Source: DASQPR01 sp035263025
GTDB lineage: Bacteria; Actinomycetota; Actinomycetes; Mycobacteriales; Micromonosporaceae
Direction of reading: 5' to 3'
Length of the DNA stretch: 45,435 nucleotides
Assembly: GCA_035263025.1 (NCBI GenBank)
Contig: DATFRR010000059.1
Span: 1 to 45,435 of the forward strand
Below, in pieces: positions 1 through 7,705 of this stretch. The notes below the pieces were generated by a model that worked only from the letters and a program-made list of their open reading frames with translations, searched no databases and was not told the DNA's origin. Positions within the stretch are counted from its first letter, which is position 1. The number at the start of each line of letters is the position of its first letter. The translations under genes and the position numbers were made by a program.

Positions 1-144
1 CGCGTGCCGCCAGCGCACGAGGCCGTTGAGCGGTGATTCGACGCCGGGACCGCGGACGCGTGCGAGCAACTCTCCATCGGTGCTCGCGATCACGACGTCG
101 GTCTTGGAGTTGCCGCCGTCTACGCCGATGACGTATTCAGCCAC
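1..144 (-). CDS. BadF/BadG/BcrA/BcrD-family sugar kinase (N-acetylglucosamine kinase-like), 5' part only
   Basis: Only the first 48 codons are inside the window; the gene runs off the left edge. The N-terminus reads VAEYVIGVDGGNSKTDVVIA, and the D-GG-x-S-K-T phosphate-binding loop is the signature of the BadF/BadG ATPase fold used by N-acetylglucosamine kinases. The start is a GTG at 144. It overlaps the stop of the GH4 gene by eight bases (GTGGCTGA), so translation is probably coupled. As the last gene of a transporter-glycosidase operon it probably phosphorylates a sugar or disaccharide in the cytoplasm. The family also holds 2-hydroxyacyl-CoA dehydratase activators, but the carbohydrate context argues against that. 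The substrate cannot be read from this fragment. Confidence 0.8.
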   Translation of the reverse strand, partial: MAEYVIGVDGGNSKTDVVIASTDGELLARVRGPGVESPLNGLVRWRHA

Positions 145-1459
145 GCGCTTCGCGATTCTGTGTGAGCCCTGCGGCATCATCGCGGCCGCCAGGCGACACG
201 CTGAATGCGGGCAGGTGCGCCCGGTTCGCCTCGAGGAGCGCGTCGAGCAGGGGTACCGCGACGTCCCATTGCCGTACCAACGGGTTGGCGAGAAGGGCAC
301 GCAGCGCGGTGCCCCGGTCGCCACTACGCGCCGCTTGGATCGTCAGTACCTCGTAGGCCGTGACCGCCTGAACCAGGCCGAGCATCTCCGGCGCAAGCGG
401 CGCCACGTGCACGGGATGTGCGCCCTCACGGTCCACGTGTGCCGGCACTTCGACGACCGCCTCGTCCGGCAGGCCCGCGATGGTTCCGTTGTTGCGCAAA
501 TCGACGTAGTGATGTGCGCCGTCGCCGGTCAACAGCGACGTGACCAGTGCCGCGGCGGCCTCGCTGTAATACGCGCCGCCGCGCTTCTCGAGCAGCTCCG
601 GCTTGTGGTCGAGGGTCGGGTCGGCGTACATGTCGAGCAGGGTCTTCTCGATCTGCAGCACTTGTTGTGCGCGGTGCTCTCCGGTCTCCTGCTCGTGCAG
701 CGCGTCGTCGGTGCGGTAGAAGTAGCGGAGGTAGTAGCTGGGAATGGCGCCAATCGTGCGCATCAGCTCGGCCGGCATCTCGACGCTCTCGGCGATCTCC
801 TCGACGGTGTCGCGGGCAAGCATGTCCGGCAGGATGTCCACATCGTCGACGAGCACGCGACGTATCCACGACAGGTGGTTGAGACCGACGTGGTCGAGCC
901 GTACCCGGCTTGCGTCGATACCGAGCCGCGCGGCAAAACGGCGCTGGAAGCCGATCGCGACGTTACAGAGTCCGAGCGCGCGGTGGCCTTCGTCCAGGAG
1001 CGCCCGCGTCATGATGCCGACCGGATTGGTGAAGTCGACGATCCACGCGCCGGGCTGGGACCGCTTTCGGACAGTATCCGCGATGGCGAGCACCACCGGC
1101 ACCGTACGCAGTGCCTTCGCGAAGCCACCCGGACCGGTCGTCTCCTGCCCGAGTAGGTGGAACTTGTTCGGCAGCGTCTCGTCGACGAGCCGTGCCGCCT
1201 GCCCACCCACTCGCAGCTGGATCAGCACCGCCGCGGCACCGTCGACCGCCTCGTCCAGCGATGTCGTGGTGCGCAGCGCACCGCCGAATCCCTGCTTGGC
1301 GAGGATCCGCCCGGCCAGGCCACCGACCACGGTCAGCCGCTCGGTCGACACGTCGTGCAGCACCAACTCGTCGACGTGGAGCACGTCGGTGCGGCGCGCG
1401 AAGCCCTCGATGAGCTCCGGCGTGTATGTGCTGCCACCGCCGATGACCGCGATCTTCAC
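137..1459 (-). CDS. Glycoside hydrolase family 4 (6-phospho-beta-glucosidase-like)
   Basis: A protein of 440 residues, the usual GH4 length. GH4 enzymes cleave (often 6-phosphorylated) glycosides by an NAD- and Mn-dependent redox-elimination mechanism. The NAD-binding GGGSTYTPEL is at residues 7-16. The metal ligands expected for the family are seen as Cys165 (LCNVAIG) and His195 (GLNHLSW). A GPGGF motif is at 109-113 and DFTNPVG at 142-148. The GTG start at 1459 overlaps the stop of the upstream ABC ATPase gene (GTGA). A longer reading to 1630 would only add a basic, unrelated N-terminus. It lies between ABC importer genes and a BadF-type kinase, so its substrate is probably phosphorylated after import rather than by a PTS. 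The exact glycoside is unknown. Confidence 0.92.
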   Translation of the reverse strand: MKIAVIGGGSTYTPELIEGFARRTDVLHVDELVLHDVSTERLTVVGGLAGRILAKQGFGGALRTTTSLDEAVDGAAAVLIQLRVGGQAARLVDETLPNKFHLLGQETTGPGGFAKALRTVPVVLAIADTVRKRSQPGAWIVDFTNPVGIMTRALLDEGHRALGLCNVAIGFQRRFAARLGIDASRVRLDHVGLNHLSWIRRVLVDDVDILPDMLARDTVEEIAESVEMPAELMRTIGAIPSYYLRYFYRTDDALHEQETGEHRAQQVLQIEKTLLDMYADPTLDHKPELLEKRGGAYYSEAAAALVTSLLTGDGAHHYVDLRNNGTIAGLPDEAVVEVPAHVDREGAHPVHVAPLAPEMLGLVQAVTAYEVLTIQAARSGDRGTALRALLANPLVRQWDVAVPLLDALLEANRAHLPAFSVSPGGRDDAAGLTQNREARG

Positions 1460-2547
1460 TTGGCACCCGTTTTCGTCGTTGGTTGTCCATTGTCCGAATC
1501 GGGCGCCGTCGCGCCAGCGTTTAAAGCGTCCGCGGTCGCGACGTGGCAAGCGGCGGAATGCTCGATGCCGAGCAGGCGCGGCCGTGGGGTGACCGTCGTG
1601 CAGACGTCGATCGCGAACGGGCAGCGCCATCGGAAGCGGCAGCCCTCGGTCGGGTTGATGACGCGCGGCGGCTCGCCCTTGTCGGTGCCGGCATCGACTA
1701 GCAACGGCGCACGCGGGTCCGGCACCGCCGACAGCAGCAGCTGGGTATAGGGATGCTTCGGGTTGGCAAGTACGTCTTCGGTCCGGCCCGACTCGGCGAT
1801 GTGGCCGGCGTACATGACGATCACCCGATCCGAGACGTAGCGTGCGCTCGCGATGTCGTGGGTGATGTAGAGCAGTGAGACACCTTCGTCCGCGCGCAGC
1901 TTCGCCATCACATTCAGCAGCCCGATGCGGATCGACACGTCCAGCATCGAAACCGGCTCGTCGGCGATGATGAGCTTCGGTCGGTACGCCAGCGCTTGCG
2001 CGAAGCCGATGCGCTGCCGCTGGCCGCCGGACAGCTCATGCGGATAGCGACCGAGGACCTCGCCGGCTGGCGTCAGGCCGACCGCCTCGACGACCCGCTC
2101 CGCCTCGGCCCGGCGGCCCGCCTCGTCCAACTCCGGCCGGTGCAGCTTGAGACCGCGCACGATGCCGTGCGACACGCGATAGGCCGGATTCAACGAACTG
2201 AACGGATCCTGGAACACCATGGGTACGTCGCCGTGGTAGCCCAGCGTCTGCGCGCGGCTTCGCAGTCCGGCGAGGGACTCGCCTTGATACCGGATCTCGC
2301 CGGCCGTCGGTCGGTAGACCCGAGCGAGCAGCCGCGCGATCGTGGACTTGCCGCTGCCGCTCTCGCCGACCAGCGCGACGATCTCGCGACGGTCGATTTG
2401 GAAGTCCGCGTCGTCCACGGCATGTAGCGTCTTGCGCGAGAACGCACCGCCCACCTTGAAATGCTTGGTCAGCCCGCGCGCCTCGATCAACGGCCCGGCT
2501 GCGGCGTCGGCGGCCGGTCGCGGCGCTACCAGACCGTCGGTCGTCAC
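1456..2547 (-). CDS. Oligopeptide/oligosaccharide ABC transporter ATP-binding protein (DppF/OppF type)
   Basis: A protein of 363 residues with a complete ABC ATPase domain: Walker A GESGSGKST at 61-69, Q-loop FQDP, signature LSGGQRQR, Walker B LIIADEP and switch ITHD. The C-terminal oligo_HPY region is present, with its cysteine cluster (CRFRWRCPFAIDVC). Such proteins pair with a DppD-type ATPase to energise import. The GTG start at 2547 has GGAGG four bases upstream and overlaps the stop of the preceding ATPase gene (GTGA). It is the fifth gene of the operon. The family is named for peptides, but the neighbouring GH4 and kinase genes point to a carbohydrate cargo, as known for several family-5 systems. 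Confidence 0.93.
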   Translation of the reverse strand: MTTDGLVAPRPAADAAAGPLIEARGLTKHFKVGGAFSRKTLHAVDDADFQIDRREIVALVGESGSGKSTIARLLARVYRPTAGEIRYQGESLAGLRSRAQTLGYHGDVPMVFQDPFSSLNPAYRVSHGIVRGLKLHRPELDEAGRRAEAERVVEAVGLTPAGEVLGRYPHELSGGQRQRIGFAQALAYRPKLIIADEPVSMLDVSIRIGLLNVMAKLRADEGVSLLYITHDIASARYVSDRVIVMYAGHIAESGRTEDVLANPKHPYTQLLLSAVPDPRAPLLVDAGTDKGEPPRVINPTEGCRFRWRCPFAIDVCTTVTPRPRLLGIEHSAACHVATADALNAGATAPDSDNGQPTTKTGAK

Positions 2548-3575
2548 GATGCCTCCTTCGCGGCGGCGAGCCAGGCGTCCGAGTAGTCCGGCGCGTATTG
2601 CAGACATCGCGACTCGACGCCACGGACTCGGTAAAGATCCGGCGCGGTGACGTGACAGACGTTCTTGACCTGCGTGCAGCGCGCGGCGAACGCGCACCCG
2701 TCGAATCCGACGCCGAGATCGGGCGGGGCACCCGGGATGCCGGTCAGCGGCACACGCGGTCCGCGGATGGACGGGAACGCGTCGAGCAGACCTCGGCTGT
2801 ACGGGTGCGATGGCGTATCGAACACCACGCGTGTCGGGCCGGCCTCGACGACCTGGCCGGCGTACATCACGAGCAACTGATCGGAGAAGTGGCTCACCAG
2901 AGACATGTCGTGGGTGACGAAGATGATCGCGAAGCCGAGCCGGCGCTGCAATTCCTTGATCTGCACCATCAGCGACCGCTGCGCGACCACGTCCAGCGCG
3001 GATGTGGGCTCGTCCATGATGACCAGGTCCGGCGTGAACAGCAGCGCCATGGCGATCATCGCGCGCTGACGCATGCCGCCGGACAGTTGGTGCGGATAGC
3101 TGCCGAGGTGGATCGGATCGATGCCGACGAGTTCCATGACCTCGACGCTGCGTCGCCGGATGTGGCTGGCGGACAGATTGTCATGCGCCCTGACCGCGTC
3201 CTCGAATTGCGCGCCGATCGTGGTGACCGGGTTGAGAGCGTTCATGGCGCTCTGCATCACCACCGAGTAGTCGCACCACCGGAGCGCGTTGAGTTGCTTG
3301 TCGGTCATCGTGACCAGATTCTGCCCGCGGAATGCGACACTGCCGCCGGTGATCGCGGCCGGATCGCTGAGCAGTTGCGCGATCGCGAACAGCAGAGTGG
3401 ACTTGCCGCACCCGGATTCGCCGACGACGCCGACGAACTCGCCGCGGTCGACGTCGAGGTCGACGCGGTCGACGGCCCGTACCGCGCCGCGCGTGGTTGC
3501 GTATTCCACGGTCAGATCGCGGACCTGGAGCATCGGCGCGCCCGACGTCGGCTCGAGCGTGATGTCAGCGTGCAC
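2544..3575 (-). CDS. ABC transporter ATP-binding protein (DppD/OppD type)
   Basis: A protein of 343 residues. Walker A is GESGCGKST (about 53-61), the signature is LSGGMRQR, Walker B is LVIMDEP, the D-loop is SALD and the switch is VTHD. A C-terminal oligo_HPY extension follows, with spaced cysteines (FDGCAFAARCTQVKNVC). It forms the ATPase pair with the next gene. The GTG start at 3575 is preceded by GGAGG at good spacing and overlaps the upstream permease gene by 11 bases. An internal ATG at codon 15 is a less likely start because it lacks that ribosome site. Confidence 0.93.
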   Translation of the reverse strand: MHADITLEPTSGAPMLQVRDLTVEYATTRGAVRAVDRVDLDVDRGEFVGVVGESGCGKSTLLFAIAQLLSDPAAITGGSVAFRGQNLVTMTDKQLNALRWCDYSVVMQSAMNALNPVTTIGAQFEDAVRAHDNLSASHIRRRSVEVMELVGIDPIHLGSYPHQLSGGMRQRAMIAMALLFTPDLVIMDEPTSALDVVAQRSLMVQIKELQRRLGFAIIFVTHDMSLVSHFSDQLLVMYAGQVVEAGPTRVVFDTPSHPYSRGLLDAFPSIRGPRVPLTGIPGAPPDLGVGFDGCAFAARCTQVKNVCHVTAPDLYRVRGVESRCLQYAPDYSDAWLAAAKEAS

Positions 3576-4488
3576 GCCGCCTCCTCACCGGACGCAGCGC
3601 CGGATTGCTGATCTCGTCGAACGCGTAGTTGAGCAACGCGAAGGACACCCCGAGCAGCGCGACGCACAGCCCCGGCGCGAGCGACCACAGCGGCATCCCG
3701 GTCTGCAGCGCGAGATTGGCTTGCGATTGGTGCAGCATGGTGCCCCAACTGGCCGAGTTCGGGTCGCCAAGGCCGAGGAACTGCAGACCGGCGGCGGTAA
3801 GCACGGAGTAGAGCGCGGCACCGAGGAAGTTCGCGACGATGAGCGACGTCATGGTCGGCAATACTTCGAACACGATGACGTAGGAGCGGCGCTCGCCGCG
3901 GACCCGCGCGGATTCGAGGAAGTCGCGGTTGCGCAGCGAGAGCGCTTGGGCACGTAGCTGATTGGCGCCGTACGACCAGCCAGTCACGATCAGCACCACC
4001 AGCACGACGGTGAGGTTTCCCTTGCCGGCGTACGCGGACAGGATAATGATCAGCGGAAACGTCGGGATGATCAGGAAGACGTTCGTCAGCATCGACAGCA
4101 CTTCGTCGGCGAGACCGCCCAGATACGCCGCCGACACCCCGATGATGACCGACAGCACGGTGGCGAACAGCCCCGCCACGACCGCGATCAGGAGCGATTG
4201 CCGCGTGCCGTAGATGAGTTGCGCGTAGATGTCCTGACCCAGGTTGGTCGTGCCGAGCCAATGTGCGCCGGACGGCGGCACCTCGGGCTGGAACGTCAGA
4301 GCCACCGTGTCCGACTCCTTGGCGAACAGCTGTGGCACCACTGCCATCAGGCAGAAGAGCGCGAATATGGCCAGACCGACGGTGGCCTTGGGACTGCGCC
4401 GCAGGGCGGTCCACAGCCGGCGGCCGCGGCGCGCCGCGATCGACGTCGCCTCGGTCGGCGCCGGAGCCTGGATGAGCAGACCGGTCAC
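3565..4488 (-). CDS. ABC transporter permease (DppC/OppC type)
   Basis: A protein of 307 residues with the DppC layout. There is a basic cytoplasmic N-terminus with a first membrane segment near residues 35-52, a periplasmic part containing HWLGTTNLGQDIYAQLIYG, and then five membrane segments. The cytoplasmic coupling loop has the family pattern ESARVRGERRSYVI. It forms the membrane channel with the DppB-type partner. The GTG start at 4488 begins a protein whose N-terminus reads VTGLLIQAPAP. It lies five bases after the stop of the upstream permease gene. The open frame extends to 4857 but that part is antisense-like and basic, so the short form was chosen. Confidence 0.92.
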   Translation of the reverse strand: MTGLLIQAPAPTEATSIAARRGRRLWTALRRSPKATVGLAIFALFCLMAVVPQLFAKESDTVALTFQPEVPPSGAHWLGTTNLGQDIYAQLIYGTRQSLLIAVVAGLFATVLSVIIGVSAAYLGGLADEVLSMLTNVFLIIPTFPLIIILSAYAGKGNLTVVLVVLIVTGWSYGANQLRAQALSLRNRDFLESARVRGERRSYVIVFEVLPTMTSLIVANFLGAALYSVLTAAGLQFLGLGDPNSASWGTMLHQSQANLALQTGMPLWSLAPGLCVALLGVSFALLNYAFDEISNPALRPVRRRRAR

Positions 4489-4493
4489 CGCCG

Positions 4494-5483
4494 CTATCCC
4501 TTCGCCCGGGCGCGCGGGTCGAGCCACGCGATCGCGATGTCGCAGACGAACACGGCGACCAGCACGGCGACCGTGAAGAGCATGAAGAGCACCTGCATCA
4601 GCGGGTAGTCGGTATTGCTCACCGCGTTGTAGAGCAGGTATCCGAGGCCGGGGTAGTTGAAGACGTACTCGACCAGGATCGCGCCGGCGATCACGAAACC
4701 GATCGACATGGCGAACCCGGACAGGTTGGGCAGGAACGCGTTGCGTGCCGCGTACCCATACATGATCTTGCGGTTCGGCAAGCCCTTCGCGCGCGCCATC
4801 CGGATGTAGTCCTCGGCCACCGTGGTGATCATGTTGTTGCGCATGGTCAGCACCCAACCACCGATCGACGTGATGAGGATGGTCAGCCCGGGCAGGATCG
4901 CGTGCGTCAGCACGCTCGATATGAACGTCCAGTCAAGTGCCGGCTGCAACGTGTTGTCGTAGTTGAAGTCGCTGGGCAGTGCGCCGTTGGTCCACACCGA
5001 GAAGACCAGGATCAGCAGCAGCGCGACCCAGAAGTATGGCAGCGCCGACGTGACGACGAAGACGGACGGTACGACCGAGTCGACCGTGCTGCCTCGACGC
5101 CAGCCGGCGACGATGCCGACGAACGAGCCGGCCAGGAACGCGAGGATCGTGGTCACACCAACGAGGCCGAGCGTCCACGGCAGCGCTTGATTGACGATCT
5201 TGCTAACCGGCTCGCCGAGGGTGAGCCCGATGGACACTCCCCAGTGGCCGGTCAGCATGTCGCCGAGGTAGGTCACGTACTGCACGAAGATGTTCTGGTT
5301 CGGCTTGAACCCGAACGACGTGAGCATCTCTTGCAACGCCTGCGGCGACAGCTTGTTGTGGGTACGGTCGCGCAGCGCCTGCAGCGGACTGCCCGGCATG
5401 AAGCGCGGGATGAAGAAGTTCAGCGTCAGCGCGGCCCAGAGGGTGAGCACGAAGAAGCCGGATCGTCGCAGGAGGTATCTCAC
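4494..5483 (-). CDS. ABC transporter permease (DppB/OppB type)
   Basis: A protein of 329 residues beginning MRYLLRRSGFFVLTLWAALT, the typical DppB N-terminal membrane anchor. A long extracytoplasmic loop follows (RFMPGSPLQALRDR), then five further membrane segments. The EAA-type coupling loop reads YIRMARAKGLPNRKIM, and the family-typical AFLPNLSGFAMSIGF comes after it. The GTG start at 5483 was chosen because it gives the expected first membrane helix. It follows the binding-protein gene after 126 bases that carry a tandem repeat (5527-5604). It is the first membrane component of the importer. Confidence 0.93.
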   Translation of the reverse strand: MRYLLRRSGFFVLTLWAALTLNFFIPRFMPGSPLQALRDRTHNKLSPQALQEMLTSFGFKPNQNIFVQYVTYLGDMLTGHWGVSIGLTLGEPVSKIVNQALPWTLGLVGVTTILAFLAGSFVGIVAGWRRGSTVDSVVPSVFVVTSALPYFWVALLLILVFSVWTNGALPSDFNYDNTLQPALDWTFISSVLTHAILPGLTILITSIGGWVLTMRNNMITTVAEDYIRMARAKGLPNRKIMYGYAARNAFLPNLSGFAMSIGFVIAGAILVEYVFNYPGLGYLLYNAVSNTDYPLMQVLFMLFTVAVLVAVFVCDIAIAWLDPRARAKG

Positions 5484-5526
5484 GATGACCAGTCCTTCGT
5501 GCTCACCCTCATGGGCGTGCGTTCCC

Positions 5527-5604
5527 TTCGCGGTCGCGCTGACTCTCGGGTCGCGCTGACTCTCGGTCGCGCGGTTCTCGGTTGCGCTGTTTCGGTTGGC
5601 GCTG
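5527..5604. repeat. Five imperfect 15-18 bp tandem repeats between binding-protein and permease genes
   Basis: On the minus strand the unit is close to CAGCGCGACCGAGAGT. Copies on the plus strand lie at about 5527-5541, 5542-5558, 5559-5573, 5574-5589 and 5590-5604. The third unit is shortened and the fifth is the most diverged. They fill most of the 126-base gap after the lipoprotein stop. The repeat does not form an obvious terminator. It may act as an mRNA processing or stability element that separates expression of the binding protein from the permeases. Confidence 0.75.
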
Positions 5605-5609
5605 TGCGG

Positions 5610-7295
5610 TTACTGTGCGCTCTGGCTGTACAGGTGCAACAGCACCTGCTCGACATCCGGCACGTTGAAGGCGGACGGCTGAGCGTACGGGTCGTTCGGT
5701 GTCGGCCAGCCCTGGATGTCGGATGTGTTGTATTGGAACCAGTCCACCGACTCGGTGGTCGGGATGATCGGCACGTCCTTCAACATCGCCGCCTCGATCT
5801 GCTTGATGATCGAGACCTGATCCGCGTCGCCCGCCGTCGGGTACTGGTCGAACAGCGCATCGACGGCCGGGTTGTTATACCGCTCGTAGTTGCTGTTGGC
5901 CTGCTTGCCGATCGGCGCGGAGTTCTTCGAGTAGAGGATCTGGCGCAGCTCGTAATAGGGCGTCGGTCCGCCGGCCTCGCCGTAATACGCGAGGTCGTAG
6001 TCGCCGTTGAACAACTTGTCGTCGTACGTCTGCTGAGCGAGGTCGGACACCGACAGGTCGATGCCGATCGGGGCGAGCTCCTGCTTGATGACGGCGAGCG
6101 AGGCGTCCCAGTCCGTGTAGCCGGTGATCGTGATGATGCTGAGCTTGAGCGGCTTCGACGTGGAGTAGCCGGCGCTAGCCATCAGCTGCTTCGCCTTGTC
6201 CGGGTTCGGCTTGTCGAAGCCGGCGGTCGCCAGCGCCGCACCGTCGAAGTATTTCGAGAACGTCGGCGTGACGATGCCGGTCTGGTTCGCCGCCGGCTGC
6301 TGGCCGCCTTCACCGATCGTCGCGACCTTCGTGCGGTCGATGGCCATCGAGATCGCCTGGCGCACCGCGACGTTGGCGGTGGCCGCGTGCGACGGGTCGA
6401 GGTTCGGGAAGATCTCGACGTTGGTCACCGGCGGCGACCACGTGTGGTTGTTGGCCGACTTGCCAATGTAGAACTGCTGGATGTTCGGGATGAACTGGCT
6501 GCCCCACTGCGCCTTGCCGCTGGCGAGGTCGAGGTTGGCCGGCCCGTTGTCCAGGTAAGCGGGGTATTCCACCTTCTGGATGTAGGGCTTGCCGGCCTGC
6601 CAGTATTTCGGGTTCGCGGTGAACTGAATGTTGTTCGGCGAACACGGGTTCACCATGAACGGACCGGTACCCACCGGGTTCGGGTCGGCCCAGGTGTCGG
6701 GGTGCGCCGCCGCGTCGCCGGTGGAGAAGATGTGCTGCGGCACCATGCCGACCTGATCCGCGAAGTTGAAGAAGTAGGCGCCGGCCGGCTTGTCGAAGGT
6801 CATCGTGACCTTGTTGCCGTTGGCTACCACGCTTTGCAGCCCCGCGCCGGTCCAGAGTGCATAGAGGTCGGTCGCCGGGACCTGCTTCATCAGGTTGAAT
6901 GTGAAGGCGACGTCCGCGGCCGAGAACGGTTGCCCATCGTTCCACTTCACGCCGTCACGAATGGTGAAGACGATCGACGTCTTGTCGGCATTCCAGGTGT
7001 AGGACGATGCGAGCATCGGCGTCTCGGCCTGGTTGTTCAACAGGTCGACGTAGATCAGTGGTTCATAGACGAAGCCGAGTGACTCGGCGTTGTTCGACGG
7101 GTTGAACGGGTTGAACTGACACGGCCAGGTCTGACCTTGCTCGTTCGAGATGGTGACCGTGCCGCCCTGCTTGCGTGGCGCGTTGAGATCGACGCTCCCG
7201 GTCGGTCCGGACGCCGCGTGCTTGCCCGATGACGAGCAGGCGGCGGCGATCAGGCCCACCGCGATGAGGACGGCGAGGACGCGAGTTCGCCTCAT
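5610..7295 (-). CDS. Family-5 extracellular solute-binding lipoprotein
   Basis: A protein of 561 residues, the usual size of DppA/OppA-type proteins. The signal sequence MRRTRVLAVLIAVGLIAAAC ends in a lipobox with Cys20, followed by a Ser/Gly-rich linker. The SBP_bac_5 pattern is clear: LGFVYEPLIYVDLLN, FTIRDGVKWNDGQPFSAADV, and AVRQAISMAIDRTKV in the hinge region. It would capture the substrate outside the membrane and hand it to the DppB/DppC-type permeases encoded next. The ATG at 7295 is the first gene of the operon. The upstream 410 bases hold the divergent regulator and its dyad. Cargo is inferred to be an oligosaccharide from the GH4 and kinase genes. Confidence 0.93.
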   Translation of the reverse strand: MRRTRVLAVLIAVGLIAAACSSSGKHAASGPTGSVDLNAPRKQGGTVTISNEQGQTWPCQFNPFNPSNNAESLGFVYEPLIYVDLLNNQAETPMLASSYTWNADKTSIVFTIRDGVKWNDGQPFSAADVAFTFNLMKQVPATDLYALWTGAGLQSVVANGNKVTMTFDKPAGAYFFNFADQVGMVPQHIFSTGDAAAHPDTWADPNPVGTGPFMVNPCSPNNIQFTANPKYWQAGKPYIQKVEYPAYLDNGPANLDLASGKAQWGSQFIPNIQQFYIGKSANNHTWSPPVTNVEIFPNLDPSHAATANVAVRQAISMAIDRTKVATIGEGGQQPAANQTGIVTPTFSKYFDGAALATAGFDKPNPDKAKQLMASAGYSTSKPLKLSIITITGYTDWDASLAVIKQELAPIGIDLSVSDLAQQTYDDKLFNGDYDLAYYGEAGGPTPYYELRQILYSKNSAPIGKQANSNYERYNNPAVDALFDQYPTAGDADQVSIIKQIEAAMLKDVPIIPTTESVDWFQYNTSDIQGWPTPNDPYAQPSAFNVPDVEQVLLHLYSQSAQ

Positions 7296-7705
7296 CTGAC
7301 CAAGTCCCTTCTGTACTTACGTTCTGGCGGGGTGTACGGACCGGATGCCCGCGTCGCAGTGGCACGGCCGATAGGCGGCTCGCCCACCGGCCGACGCCTA
7401 ACGGCGACGCGGGTGTGCACGAGCGCATCGACGCGGATCGGCGCGGACGAGCGGGATTTGGGTGCGGCGCCACCAGTCGACGGACGTGGACGGCGTCGTC
7501 CGGTGATCCGGGAGCACGCACGAGCGGTGGCGTACCCAGGCGGATCGATCGCGCATCCTCGACTCCTCAGGAGGTCGCGGCGGGGGTTTGCGCTGGTTGT
7601 TAGGAAGGTAGACTAACCAACAATGCCAGGCAAGGCTCTTGGGCCGATTAACGGATTCCAGATCAGTAACGGATGACTCAGACTCGTGGCCGAAGGAGGA
7701 TCACG
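7296..7705. other. Divergent intergenic region (410 bp) of the oligosaccharide operon and ROK regulator
   Basis: No convincing gene was seen; the open frames here are short and lack ribosome sites. The part nearest the regulator carries the dyad described separately and the AAGGAGG ribosome site of the ROK gene (about 7693-7700). A weak TTGCGC/TAGACT promoter-like pair for the plus strand overlaps the dyad. No clear minus-strand promoter for the binding-protein gene could be picked out. Confidence 0.6.
7599..7617. promoter_or_regulatory. Candidate ROK-family operator (GTTAG-N9-CTAAC)
   Basis: A 19-bp element with perfect five-base arms, GTTAGGAAGGTAGACTAAC, in an AT-richer island of this GC-rich region. 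It lies about 90 bp upstream of the ROK regulator start and about 300 bp upstream of the divergent transport operon. The TTAG...CTAA dyad resembles operators of NagC/XylR-like ROK repressors. Autoregulation by the adjacent gene is an inference. Confidence 0.6.

Noticed and set aside
4902..7082. Long plus-strand open frame (over 700 codons) opposite the permease and binding-protein genes
   Set aside because: It is antisense to genes with clear family motifs. Its translation is Arg/Val/His-rich with no recognisable motif, as expected for a shadow frame in GC-rich DNA.
7332..7616. Small plus-strand open frame in the region between the transport operon and the ROK gene
   Set aside because: No ribosome site, basic low-quality sequence, and it runs through the candidate operator.
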